Under the pieces are notes generated by a model. That model did no database searches. It was not told the origin of the DNA and saw only the letters and a list, made by a program, of their open reading frames with translations. This document shows, in pieces, positions 8,703 to 16,323 of a stretch of DNA of 20,363 nt. The position numbers and the translations under genes are program-made. Source of the stretch: Sphacelaria rigidula (lineage: Eukaryota; Phaeophyceae; Sphacelariales); contig CAXNAA020000541.1 of NCBI GenBank assembly GCA_964200075.2, positions 1-20,363 on the forward strand, read 5' to 3'. Positions within the stretch are counted from its first letter, which is position 1. Every line of letters begins with the position of its first letter.

Positions 8703-9365
8703 CGCGGTACGAATGACATCTAACGAGGGCAGCGGGTCATCGGCATCACACGGGCTGTACACGGCACAAGAACGAACAGGCACGATAGGAACCTCCGCCC
8801 GGCGAGACAACAAATCTCCTCAGTAGTTGTGGTCTCCAGGAATGTGTTTTATGGCAAACCGATGTTGTTGTTGGTCTCCCAGCAAGTCCTGCATGTCTTC
8901 TTGGCTTTGCATCACCCCCGGAGGCTGTTCCACGTGCGCGTTCACCGCCTGATATCCGCTGACCAAACGGAATATGTCTCTTTTCGGCCCTACCATCGCC
9001 GGACTCGCCCGCCCAGCCTGGATGTTCCTAAGCACCAAACTAAATGCCACCAAAGCTGCGATGCATGAAGCAAGCCACACGGTTTTCACCGCATCGTAAA
9101 GTCTGGGCTTGGCCTTCACCGCCTTTTCCTGTGGCTTGAGGTGCACCCTCATAGGCTCTACGCGCGCTGGCGGATCACCACGCAGCGCACGACGAAATGT
9201 ATACACGCGACGAGCCAAAATATCACGCAGACGATATGCGCCATCGGCGCTCAGGCACTTCTGCTCGGCCTGGTGCTCGCTGTCTTCAAGCGCACGTTGT
9301 CTTGCACCTCTCTCCTCCGCAGGGTCCATGAATATGGTGGGCCCCCGATCGATCAAGCGCCCCAC
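8703..9365 (-). pseudogene. Gypsy reverse transcriptase start fused to RNase H tail by internal deletion
   Basis: The frame is open from 9365 to the TGA at 8820-8822. It has PPARVEPMRVHLKPQEKAVK and AKPRLYDAVK, then GPKRDIFRLVSGYQAVNAHV, which is the fingers and early palm of a Ty3/gypsy reverse transcriptase. After PPGVMQSQEDMQDLLGDQ it jumps to HRFAIKHIPGDHNY, which belongs to the end of RNase H (H-I-P-G-x-x-N), and after the stop GDLLSRR completes it. Everything between is gone, including the catalytic Asp-Asp box and the RNase H active site. The junction is in frame and carries no stop. The TGA stands where the family has Trp (N-x-W-x-D-L-L-S-R). By length about 250-350 codons are missing compared with a full element. 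Confidence 0.88.
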
Positions 9366-9415
9366 CGCTTCATCCGCAGGAGCCTCCTCCTCATTGGTGC
9401 TCTAGAATGACTGTT

Positions 9416-10281
9416 TTATGGATACGGTCTCACGCCTTGCAGCAAGATAGCTGGGGTTTCCGCGCTGGTTTGCACCGGCACAGCACGCGGGCGAAACGTA
9501 TCCAACGCCAGCGGGTACAAACCAATCCCGAGCTCCTTCATCGTCGCCATCCAAAGTATAACCATGTTGTCTCTACCGGACATGACATCGAACGTAACGG
9601 GCTGCAACTCCACAGCCCCCCATGGCGTACGCACGCTAACAGGAATCGGCACCGTTTTATGTGTAGCCGTCCCGGGAGCACCCGTGGCGGTCTGTGCGTT
9701 TGCGGTCCGTTTTCGAACGGAATCTGAAGCTGAGCACCGCCAAACTGCAAAGACACTTGTTCTAGTAACCCGACACCGATCGACGCGAGCGCGGACCCAG
9801 AATCCAGAATAACGCGGACCACGAACGAACCTACGGAACCAGGCAACGAAAGATCTGCGCGTAAACATTCAGCCTTGCGATCGACAGGTACCACGCCTGC
9901 CGAAGAACTCCGGTCGGTACCAAGAGTCAACTGACGCCAGGGCTACGCCCCAGCACTTGGCATCGATAGTTGAGAATCGGCGGTCCACCCAGACCATGTC
10001 ACCGAATATGCAGACAGAGCTGTTGCAGCCGTCGCAGCAGTAGGAGATGCACCAGACACGGATCCTGCCTGGCCCAGAGGTTGCGAACTATTCACTCCAG
10101 CACTTCTCACCGAGGTATTTTCATTTCCCACGTACACTGTCCGCCCCGACACAGACGAACTATAAGATCCAGAGTCCACACGTGGACAGATAACATCCTG
10201 TAGGACGTGCTGCACAGGGTTCTCCTCAGTCTTTGTGAGAACCCCTGTACGGCATTTGCAAGCCCTAATACCTCCACCAGT
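9416..10281 (-). pseudogene. Gypsy Gag-Pol linker and aspartic protease, frameshifted
   Basis: It opens after a TAA near 10282 with a Ser/Thr/Ala-rich linker (SGSYSSSVSGRTVYVGNENT). It passes a TAG at 9943-9945 and then reaches the protease strand SFVVRVILDSGSALASIGVG. D-S-G-S occupies the place of the usual D-T/S-G active site. Near 9690 the reading changes frame and continues with VPIPVSVRTPWGAVELQPVT and GRDNMVILWMATMKELGI, the C-terminal flap and the 'I-L-G' strand of the fold, with Trp where Gly is normal. One frameshift and one stop make it inactive. In an intact element it frees Gag, polymerase and integrase from the polyprotein. Confidence 0.8.
10214..10247. repeat. Hairpin near the left edge of the insertion
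   Basis: ACAGGGTTCTC is followed 12 bases later by GAGAACCCCTGT, giving a stem of 11 pairs with one bulged base. It lies in the Gag-Pol linker near the left edge of the 2.1-kb interruption of the gypsy element. A second hairpin built on the same ACCCTGT/ACAGGGT word lies at 12337-12361 near the other edge. Confidence 0.6.
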
Positions 10282-10449
10282 ATTTTATATAGCGTTTTTC
10301 TCGACACCCTGTGAGCAACACTGCAGAGAAGCACTTCCGATTTGAAGATGCCAAATTATTTTGTTAAAGTAGCTGTAAATATTATCATTTCGAGAAGCTG
10401 TTCCAAAACAATCCCCTTTTTGCTCGATTTCCAAGCAATCGGTCAAAAC

Positions 10450-10623
10450 GAGGATTTATTTCGAAGAGCAGAAGAAGCTATTCGAAGTGAATATTTCTTT
10501 TGCCCAATTGAAAATTTGGGCGAAAGAAACAACTATTTCGAACAGCTTTTTTTGCTGCACAAATCTCATACACACTGGCAGATTTGTAATCTGAACAGGA
10601 GAAGCTGCTCGGAATAAATACTC
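10450..10623. repeat. Fold-back element with nested inverted repeats (cloverleaf-like)
   Basis: The outer arms, 10450-10469 and 10604-10623, pair over 16 of 20 positions (GGATTTATTTCGAAGAGC against GCTGCTCGGAATAAATAC). Inside are two further hairpins. The long one, about 10473-10550, has AAGCTATTCGAA facing TTCGAACAGCTT and TTTCTTTTGCCCAA facing TTGGGCGAAAGAAA, with a short loop near 10510. The small one has ACAAATCT (10559-10566) facing AGATTTGT (10580-10587), a perfect 8-base stem. The word AGAAGCT-x-x-TCSRAA recurs at about 10393, 10475 and 10601, and inverted at 10537. No coding sense is seen. A MITE-like DNA element or a structured RNA are both possible. Confidence 0.7.
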
Positions 10624-11029
10624 ACTTTGCCCGCCAATTAATCCAGAAATCGGACTAAGAGGAACTTTTTGCGAACAACCTCAGCTGTGCAAGTCCCACA
10701 TACTGCACTGTAATCAGCGGATGAGATCTGAGATGCAGCAAAAATTGTTGAGAATCATTCATCCCCTTGCCCCCAATGCACATATCAATTGGGATAAAGG
10801 ATACAATTCTCAACGGCTTTCCCTGAATAGGAATCCCACTCACTGCTTACGAGTGTATGTCCACACGCCCATGCTCCGAAGCGACGCTCCACTGCAGACG
10901 TGGTGAAGACGCTGAAATGCCGGTGTATACCTCGCATATGTATGCACATAGCTCAAGAAAACCCAGTCGTCCAATGTCTACCAAGACAAACCAAACGATT
11001 TTTAGCTCAAAAACGCGAAAACAATTTCA

Positions 11030-11460
11030 TCGCGGTATATATATGTACTGTGATGGGGATGATTAATTGATTGGTTGGTTGACTGTCGCACTTTAACCGA
11101 CCCCCCAGCAGGGGTCCAGCCGTGGTCTATATAATCGCAACAACGAACTTTATACTGAACTGTACATGCAATACCATGCAGGACACTGCAATGCCGTGCT
11201 TATACGTCGGGTGCTATATACTGCAGAGTGAGCGCGGCATATGAGCTGCGTATGGCTATGCAATGTAGGTATATGCTGCAGCTTATATTTTGATATATGG
11301 GGGTGTTATATACCGTCAGGAGTAACTAGAGTTTGCACACGCGCACGTACATACATATGCGCACAAAACTGCAGCACGGAGTGAACAGGGCGTGAAAAGG
11401 AAGCGCGGAAAGTACAGTACAGACAGCGCAGGACTATATATGTTCTCTACCTACACTGCG
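11030..11460. promoter_or_regulatory. TATA-rich non-coding segment, possible promoter or LTR remnant
   Basis: TATA words are dense here: GGTATATATATGTAC near 11034, GGTCTATATAATCGC near 11127, GCTATATACTGCAG near 11212, GGTATATGCTGCAG near 11270, TTATATACC near 11306 and ACTATATATG near 11434. Two of them are followed directly by CTGCAG. The TATATAA near 11130 is a plausible core promoter. No LTR ends, no repeat partner elsewhere in the window and no gene start follow it, so a regulatory role is only a guess from composition. Confidence 0.25.
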
Positions 11461-12147
11461 ACGTGAAAAGGACTTGAACAACGTGCAGCTTTGTACTAAT
11501 GCCTGCGCCCATGCATCAGCTATGCGGTGAGTACATGCTCTACCCCGCGTGCATGGTCCGATCCGTCGCCGTGCGATGTCGCGCAACCATGAAAGAAGAT
11601 GCTTAAGTTTTCATACACCAACAAGAAATGCATCATACCCAACCACGTCTGTGTGTATCTACATCCCTGTGCCCAACTCGTGCTCTTTGCTGCAGACAGT
11701 ATAGGGTTGTGCGGTAGCTGGGAACATAAGTGTTGTTATGCGTTATTTGCATGGATCTCGGGTCATGGTCTATACCATATAATATACAAGTACAATATTG
11801 CTGGGGTCGCAAAGGTTGAACTCCAGAGGTAAATTTACACCCTGGAGAGTCCTTTCCTCCCAAAGTTGCCAACAGGCAACCATCTTGAAATTACAAAAGA
11901 AGGGTGCTTACGTTTCCATTTCTGAAGTTACTGCTTGATATATCCATCAGAAACACAAACGTGCTTCCCGAACAAACAACAATTCATAGGTGGATCGATG
12001 ATCGGTGCGTTCTCATCCCGACTACAAAAGTGCGACTTCAATACCCACCCCTGTCACAACTGAACTACCTTTTCCCGCCAGTACTGTGCCCATGCTGTAG
12101 GATCGAGCACATTGTATGTGCGTACAAAAACTGTACAGCATATTAAC

Positions 12148-12361
12148 AGCACTGCTCACTGCACGAGGTGACGAAACCCTGTGAAGCGTACTGTGTGGCA
12201 CAAAAAAATACCCTGCAACCAAATCCCCACGAGAAACACTGCACACTCTCCTTCAAACCCTGTGAAGCGTCCTGCGTGGCGCAAAACAACACACTACAGC
12301 CAAATCCCCGCGAGAAGCACTGCACAGTTTCCCCGAACCCTGTAGGCGTGCCCCACAGGGT
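12148..12361 (+). repeat. 81-bp tandem repeat closed by a hairpin
   Basis: The unit begins ACCCTGTGAAGCG at 12176 and 12257 (81 bases apart) and restarts as ACCCTGTAGGCG at 12337 (80 bases on). Within units, TGTGGCACAAAA / TGCGTGGCGCAAAA and CCAAATCCCCRCGAGAARCA match. The bases before the first unit (12148-12175) look like the tail of another copy. The last partial unit forms a perfect 7-base hairpin, ACCCTGT (12337-12343) with ACAGGGT (12355-12361). It lies beside the Gag end of the gypsy element. Confidence 0.85.
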
Positions 12362-12364
12362 GCT

Positions 12365-12784
12365 ATTTATCCACGTGTGTCACCACGCGATGACGTAGTG
12401 GAAGAAACAGCAGCGGAGGAACCACCATCCACCGCCGATTACTTGCTACCGCGGCCGCCGCGCCCGCGTTCCTGGTTGGAACGACCCCGTCCACCGTGAC
12501 GACCGCCTCGAGATTCTGATGGATCTCGAGGGTTTTCTTGAGCAGCGCCTCGAGCGCGAGGCTTGGGGCAGTCCTTATTCAGATGTCCGGTGTCGCCGTA
12601 GTTGTAACACACGCGAGTGGACGACGCTCGCGAAGGCGGCTGCTGTTTCTGTTTCTGTTTCTGTTGCTGTTTGCGGCGCGCCCTACCTTCCCTTGCCGCA
12701 GAATCGCGCCGGCCATGTGCATCAATGAACTTCCACTGGTCGGCGGCATCAAATATTTTGTTGAACACCACCGTCAGCTTTATT
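12365..12784 (-). pseudogene. Gypsy Gag nucleocapsid end with altered CCHC knuckle
   Basis: Minus strand, open from about 12784 to the TAA at 12439. FNKIFDAADQWKFIDAHGRR is followed by a long Gln/Lys/Arg run, then the knuckle CYNYGDTGHLNKDC at 12609-12568, then a Gly/Arg-rich tail (GGRHGGRGRSNQERGRGG). The spacing is that of C-x2-C-x4-H-x4-C, but the second Cys is Tyr (codon TAC at 12598-12600, one base from TGC). After the stop the frame stays open to about 12375 (VDGGSSAAVSSTTSSRGDT). The capsid part that should precede it (to the right) is absent. The Gly/Arg tail would bind RNA. Confidence 0.85.
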
Positions 12785-14993
12785 TTTCAGCCGTCAACAT
12801 ACGTTGTTACACTTCTAACTTACACCTTGAATTCCGGAGTGTCATGAGGACGCATATTAGTCTGTTATCGTGTCGCCTCAGATCCGTTGATGAGTGCGGC
12901 TCTATATTTGCAATTAGGGTATACTTAGACCCAAGACTGCAGGTATGTTTAGAGTTGGTCAGGTACGAGTATGAACTTGTATATGGTAGAGATGGTGACG
13001 GCTAGATTTGTACGATATCAAATCCAGCCCCATCCATCCCACCACCCACACTAACATCTACTGCTCTCTCTCAGCAAGAAGTCTACCATCGGTGAGACTG
13101 ACATACTGAGTGTGAGGTTAGATTGATTGAGTGGATACTGGGAGGTTGAGACCAAGCAATAAAGAAGGAAGATACAACTTACGCGTGAGACACTTGTTTA
13201 CTTGAGCACGTGCGTGTGACACGTTGCTTTGTTCTTTGACCTGGCTGCTCAGTTCTGAGGACTGACCCCCTTGCCTTGCATAGTGAGCCTGTGCTTGCCA
13301 TTACAGCCCCGTAACCTCATTACATGGCGTTTGACTAAGATGTCTCTTATTTTGCAATTGCGTTTCCCTTCTTGGCACCGATGTGCATCCCGCTTGTCGA
13401 GCTTCACGCGCGTAGCTCTTGTTGACCAGACTTTCCCCTCGTGGCTTTTGTTACAGGTAGTCAAACCTATCCCGTTGTTTCACAGCCTGATGGTCAGCTC
13501 TTAGTCACTGTGTAACGTTTCCCCTGTGTATCGCACCATGATAGTACTCGTGACTTGCGATTCGTGCTGCTTCCTGCTTGCTGCAGCGCTTGACTGCACA
13601 CCTTATGCCACGCTGAGCCAGCGCGCATCGCACGCCAGCTCCGCCTTGCTCTGTTTTTGTGGATTTTTGTGACATACACACCTGCACGTTGCACTGTGGT
13701 ACGTGCTGCCTACATAACGTGACCTCCCCTGGTCGTTCAGTACAGCACGGTCACATGCCCAGCCATCCCGGGCTCGCGTATTGGGTCTTGTTGCCCCCTC
13801 TTTTCTGACAGGTCAACTTTTCTACTCCAGTTTTGTTACAGAACAACGCTGCACAGGGTGCATCGTTGCTCATAGCCACCTGCTGTTTTTGACTTGAGCC
13901 GCGGCCAAGCCAGCCATCTGCCGCTTTCACGTTTCAGTATCAATTGTACACGGCTGTTGCATATTTTGTTCACGGGTCGTTGGGTAATACAACCCGTGCT
14001 TCCCCAACAGATGACCACGGACATCTGTACACGAGATTTGTACCCTTTCTGGCACTTTCGCTGCGTCGCGATATACATCACTCGTAGCTAGTTTGTTGTT
14101 GTTGTTCTCCTCTTGTGTACTTCGCACAGCTGTAAAGCAGCCCTGTACACCACCGTGGTAATTAGCAATACACAGCCCAACGGACTGTGAGGTTTTCTCA
14201 TTGACCCCCTCTCGGCCAAAGGAATAATTAATTGTTCCGAGACCGTTTCGTAGCGATAATACTCGCTTGTAACATCCCAGACCTACCTTACGTGCTCACT
14301 TGGAGCACACGGCACTCAAAACCAGTGCCCCTTGGCTGTGTACCACTTTTCCGGAACACGCCCTCAGCATTGCCCTTGCTGCGCACTACTTTAACTTGGT
14401 TCACATACATACGTTGCCCCAACTCCGTTGTGTAACAAGCCTTCATGCTGCACTACGCAGCCCGATCTTACGGTTTCCATCCCCAGCTTTGTAGAAGCTT
14501 TTGTGCTGTCCTACGCCGCACGGCTCTTCGGTACTCATCTACATTGTTTCTCTAAACACCGCCAGTCGTTTCTCAGCTTGTGCAGGGATAGTACAGTTAT
14601 AGTCTGCACTTGACGCCGCCACCGGAGCACACGTAAGTTGTACCACGTTCAGGTAACAGGCGCTTATACAGCCAATTGGATTTGTGCATTTTCGACGCCG
14701 TGCGTCTGTTCTGTGCGCGATCGCGAGCTCCCTTTGCTAGCTATCACCGCCTCGATTCGGATAGTTGTATTAGACCAGACCTCTGACATCGTTACGTACA
14801 GCAATTAGCTTGACTAACAATACTCGAGTTCATCAGTTTCCCAACGAAGGCCACTCCAAGCGCTATTACGCTTCATTATCCCGTAAGTATGGACACTAGC
14901 TTCGACCCTTGCACCTGGCATTGCTTGGCGTCACGCTCCTTTGGTTAGAGCCCGACCACAGCTCACTGCTCCCACTTTTGCTAAGCACACAAG
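12785..14993. other. 2.2 kb without recognisable genes between two divergent elements
   Basis: Stops are frequent in all frames and no motif is seen in the short open runs. To the left a gypsy element runs leftward, and to the right a Gag-like element runs rightward, so the 5' leaders and LTRs of both should lie here. I see an AATAAA at about 13160, a pyrimidine-rich plus strand from about 13260 onward, a TGTAACATCCC word at 14269 that resembles some gypsy LTR starts, and two small hairpins (13844-13868, 13971-13998). I could not define LTR ends or a primer-binding site. Confidence 0.4.
13844..13998. repeat. Two small hairpins
   Basis: At 13844-13868 CAACG and GCA pair with TGC and CGTTG around CAGGG, with mismatched bases between. 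At 13971-13998 CACGGGT and TTG pair with CAACCCGTG, with a two-base bulge. They are short and separate. Neither is followed by a T-run, and I assign no function. Confidence 0.45.
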
Positions 14994-15970
14994 TTGCCTA
15001 CGACTCTCATAGCACACAGAAATAACGCTGGCTCTTACCCTCAATTGGGAAACCAATCGTTTCGTCGGACAGGAAGCCAAACCACTGGCGGTTCGAAATC
15101 TTTTGATATGATTGTCACGTCACCTTCAATTATTCGACGCACGTACGCAAGCGCTGGTCGATCTTCGAGATCTGAAGACCAACCTACGAGCGATACTCGT
15201 TCTTCGGGGCTTGTAGAAGAGACTAATGACGCCGCGACCTGTTCTCTCCAGTACCAATTCGGACTCAGAGAACAGGACTGTACCACCGGCCGAGTCATCA
15301 TGTCAGTGGACCCATAACGGTGGATTCCGTAGCACCCCCGTCGCTGCGGCCTGTTCTTCCGAATCCCAATGTGGAATCCTAAGACAGGGTTGTGCCCCCA
15401 GCCGAGTCGTTGCCCCTGAACGCACGTGCCCAGCTTGGCCCTGCAACGGTTGCTTCAACCGTGGCACCCCGTCGAACGACGGTTGACAACTCTCGAGATG
15501 ACTCAGCCCCGACGAAGCGTATCGCTTCTGGAGCAAAAGATTTTGTCGCGCGAGCTGCTTCCGTTATAAACCCCAAACTCACGACTCTCGGCAGTCCAAT
15601 GCGCTCCGCTCCACAGTCCAGTGTCGGCCCAGCAGTCGCGGCCATGCATGCTGCCCTGCAGAATATGCATCGCCCTTCATCGGCGTCGGCGCACACGCCA
15701 GTCTCAGCTCTAATCGCGGCATTCACGGCTTCATGTCCGGCCACGCTTCAAGACCAATCGGCGTCTGCTCACGTGCAATTCAACGATGATTCTGCACCTG
15801 TCACGCCCAAACCCGTAAGTTCGGCGCCCCGATCGGCGACACCGCGTTCTCCGTTCGTCTCCCATAACAAATCTAACGAACACGAGTCAAGCCCCTCCTC
15901 TACTTCAAACAGAAGTCTTTCTCGCGCTCCTGAACGGCGCCGCACACCGACAGTTGGTCACGACCACGTC
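14994..15970 (+). pseudogene. N-terminal Ser/Thr/Ala-rich part of plus-strand Gag
   Basis: The first frame (14994-15317) encodes a Ser/Thr/Arg-rich sequence. A second frame carries NSDSENRTVPPAESS, and from about 15300 the third frame carries ITVDSVAPPSLRPVLPNPN, a TAA (15380-15382), VVPPAESLPLNARAQLGPAT and then GAKDFVARAASVINPKLTTL to about 15960. The two PPAES stretches come from a DNA tandem repeat (see 15236). The composition is low in hydrophobic residues and suggests a disordered protein. The position of the true start is unknown. The first frame may not be coding at all, because its composition is ordinary for open low-stop DNA. Confidence 0.45.
15236..15461 (+). repeat. Tandem repeat, about 113-bp period, two copies
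   Basis: GACCTGTTCTCTCC at 15236 and GGCCTGTTCTTCC at 15349 start two matching units. Both contain an ACAGG-x-TGT word, CC-x-GCCGAGTC and then a CCGT-x-GCACCCCGTCG-like segment. Translated they give RPVLSSTNSDSENRTVPPAE and RPVLPNPNVES, a stop, DRVVPPAES. The period is not a multiple of three, so one unit has lost or gained bases since the duplication. Confidence 0.7.
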
Positions 15971-16277
15971 ACCCGTCACCCGTACTGGCAGTTACAAGGA
16001 CAACTCCCAGCACAGCGTGAATTCATCGCGCGTTTTCACACGCCCGACGAATGTCGCTCATGGTCGCACATATGAAGGTAGTTCACGCAACAGTTCCAAT
16101 TCATCGCGCGCTCCAAAGCGCCCGATGAATGCCGACCGTGACCGTACTCACGAGGATAATTTGCGGCACAGATCAAGTTCATCGCGCGTTCACTCGCGCT
16201 CGAAGAGCACCGATCATGCAACCGCGCGCCCCTCCTGCTCCGCATCAGTCACGCCGCCGTCATTTACGCAACAATAA
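15970..16277 (+). pseudogene. RS-rich repeat segment of plus-strand Gag
   Basis: In this frame three units of about 26 residues follow each other: RTGSYKDNSQHSVNSSRVF, RTYEGSSRNSSNSSRAP and RTHEDNLRHRSSSSRVHSR, each followed by a short Arg/Pro- or Lys/Ser-containing end. The Arg-Ser richness resembles RS domains and would give a basic, disordered, probably RNA-binding segment. A worn unit before it (SNRSLSRAPERRR) and one after it (EGSSRNSSHNRRSRNDRD, at about 16342-16395) lie in other frames. So the array once had about five units, and small indels now split it. The frame ends at a TAA, 16275-16277. Confidence 0.6.
15981..16220 (+). repeat. 78-bp in-frame tandem repeat, three copies
   Basis: TCATCGCGCG occurs at 16023, 16101 and 16179, spaced exactly 78 bases. 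Units start at CGTACTGGC (15981), CGCACATATG (16065) and CGTACTCACG (16143). The sequence between is well diverged, so the duplication is old, yet the spacing is exact and a multiple of three. This suggests it expanded while the reading frame was under selection. Confidence 0.85.
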
Positions 16278-16323
16278 TACTGTACATGCTGACGGCATCC
16301 AAAATATATTTTCTGACACGTAA

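Larger units (their letters stand above)
10290..12400. other. About 2.1 kb of non-coding DNA interrupting the gypsy element
   Basis: Gypsy Gag ends near 12400-12365 (minus strand) and the linker to the protease resumes near 10281, so this stretch interrupts the element. I see no convincing gene: the open frames are short and lack motifs. Contents from left to right are an Ala/Thr-rich stretch with a fold-back structure (10450-10623), unremarkable sequence to about 11030, a TATA-rich part (11030-11460), more unremarkable sequence, and an 81-bp tandem repeat ending in a hairpin (12148-12361). It could be a non-autonomous insertion, a solo LTR with flanks, or rearranged DNA. The edges are estimates within about 100 bases. 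Confidence 0.5.
7290..12784 (-). mobile_element. Decayed Ty3/gypsy retrotransposon with a 2.1-kb insertion and pol deletion
   Basis: On the minus strand the order is Gag zinc knuckle (12784-12365), a 2.1-kb interruption, protease (10281-9416), reverse transcriptase N-terminus joined to RNase H tail (9365-8703), integrase (8699-7938), and integrase C-terminus with a chromodomain-like end (7934-7290). This is the protease, reverse transcriptase, RNase H, integrase order of Ty3/gypsy (Metaviridae-like) elements, not copia. From 9365 to 7290 everything stays in one frame and is cut only by stops. Neither LTR could be identified, and the N-terminal capsid part of Gag is missing. Confidence 0.85.

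Noticed and set aside
7290-9365. Possible non-standard genetic code (TGA as Trp, TAG as Gln)
   Set aside because: Stops do fall at conserved Trp and Gln places, but the same frames use TGG for Trp many times, also contain TAA, and nearby elements have frameshifts and lost domains. Decay explains it better.
12148-12361. CRISPR-like array
   Set aside because: The units are directly adjoining 81-bp tandem copies without unique spacers, and the context is eukaryotic.
12335-12375. Helitron 3' end (hairpin before the Gag end)
   Set aside because: The hairpin is not followed by a CTRR end, and no Rep/helicase or matching 5' TC end was found.
14941-14960. TGGTTAGAGCCCGACC as a primer-binding site for the plus-strand element
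   Set aside because: It starts with TGG, but the complement does not make a believable tRNA acceptor and T arm, and no LTR end precedes it.
15085-15100. GGTTCGAAATC resembling a tRNA B box
   Set aside because: No matching A box or cloverleaf could be made upstream, and the last bases deviate from the B-box pattern.
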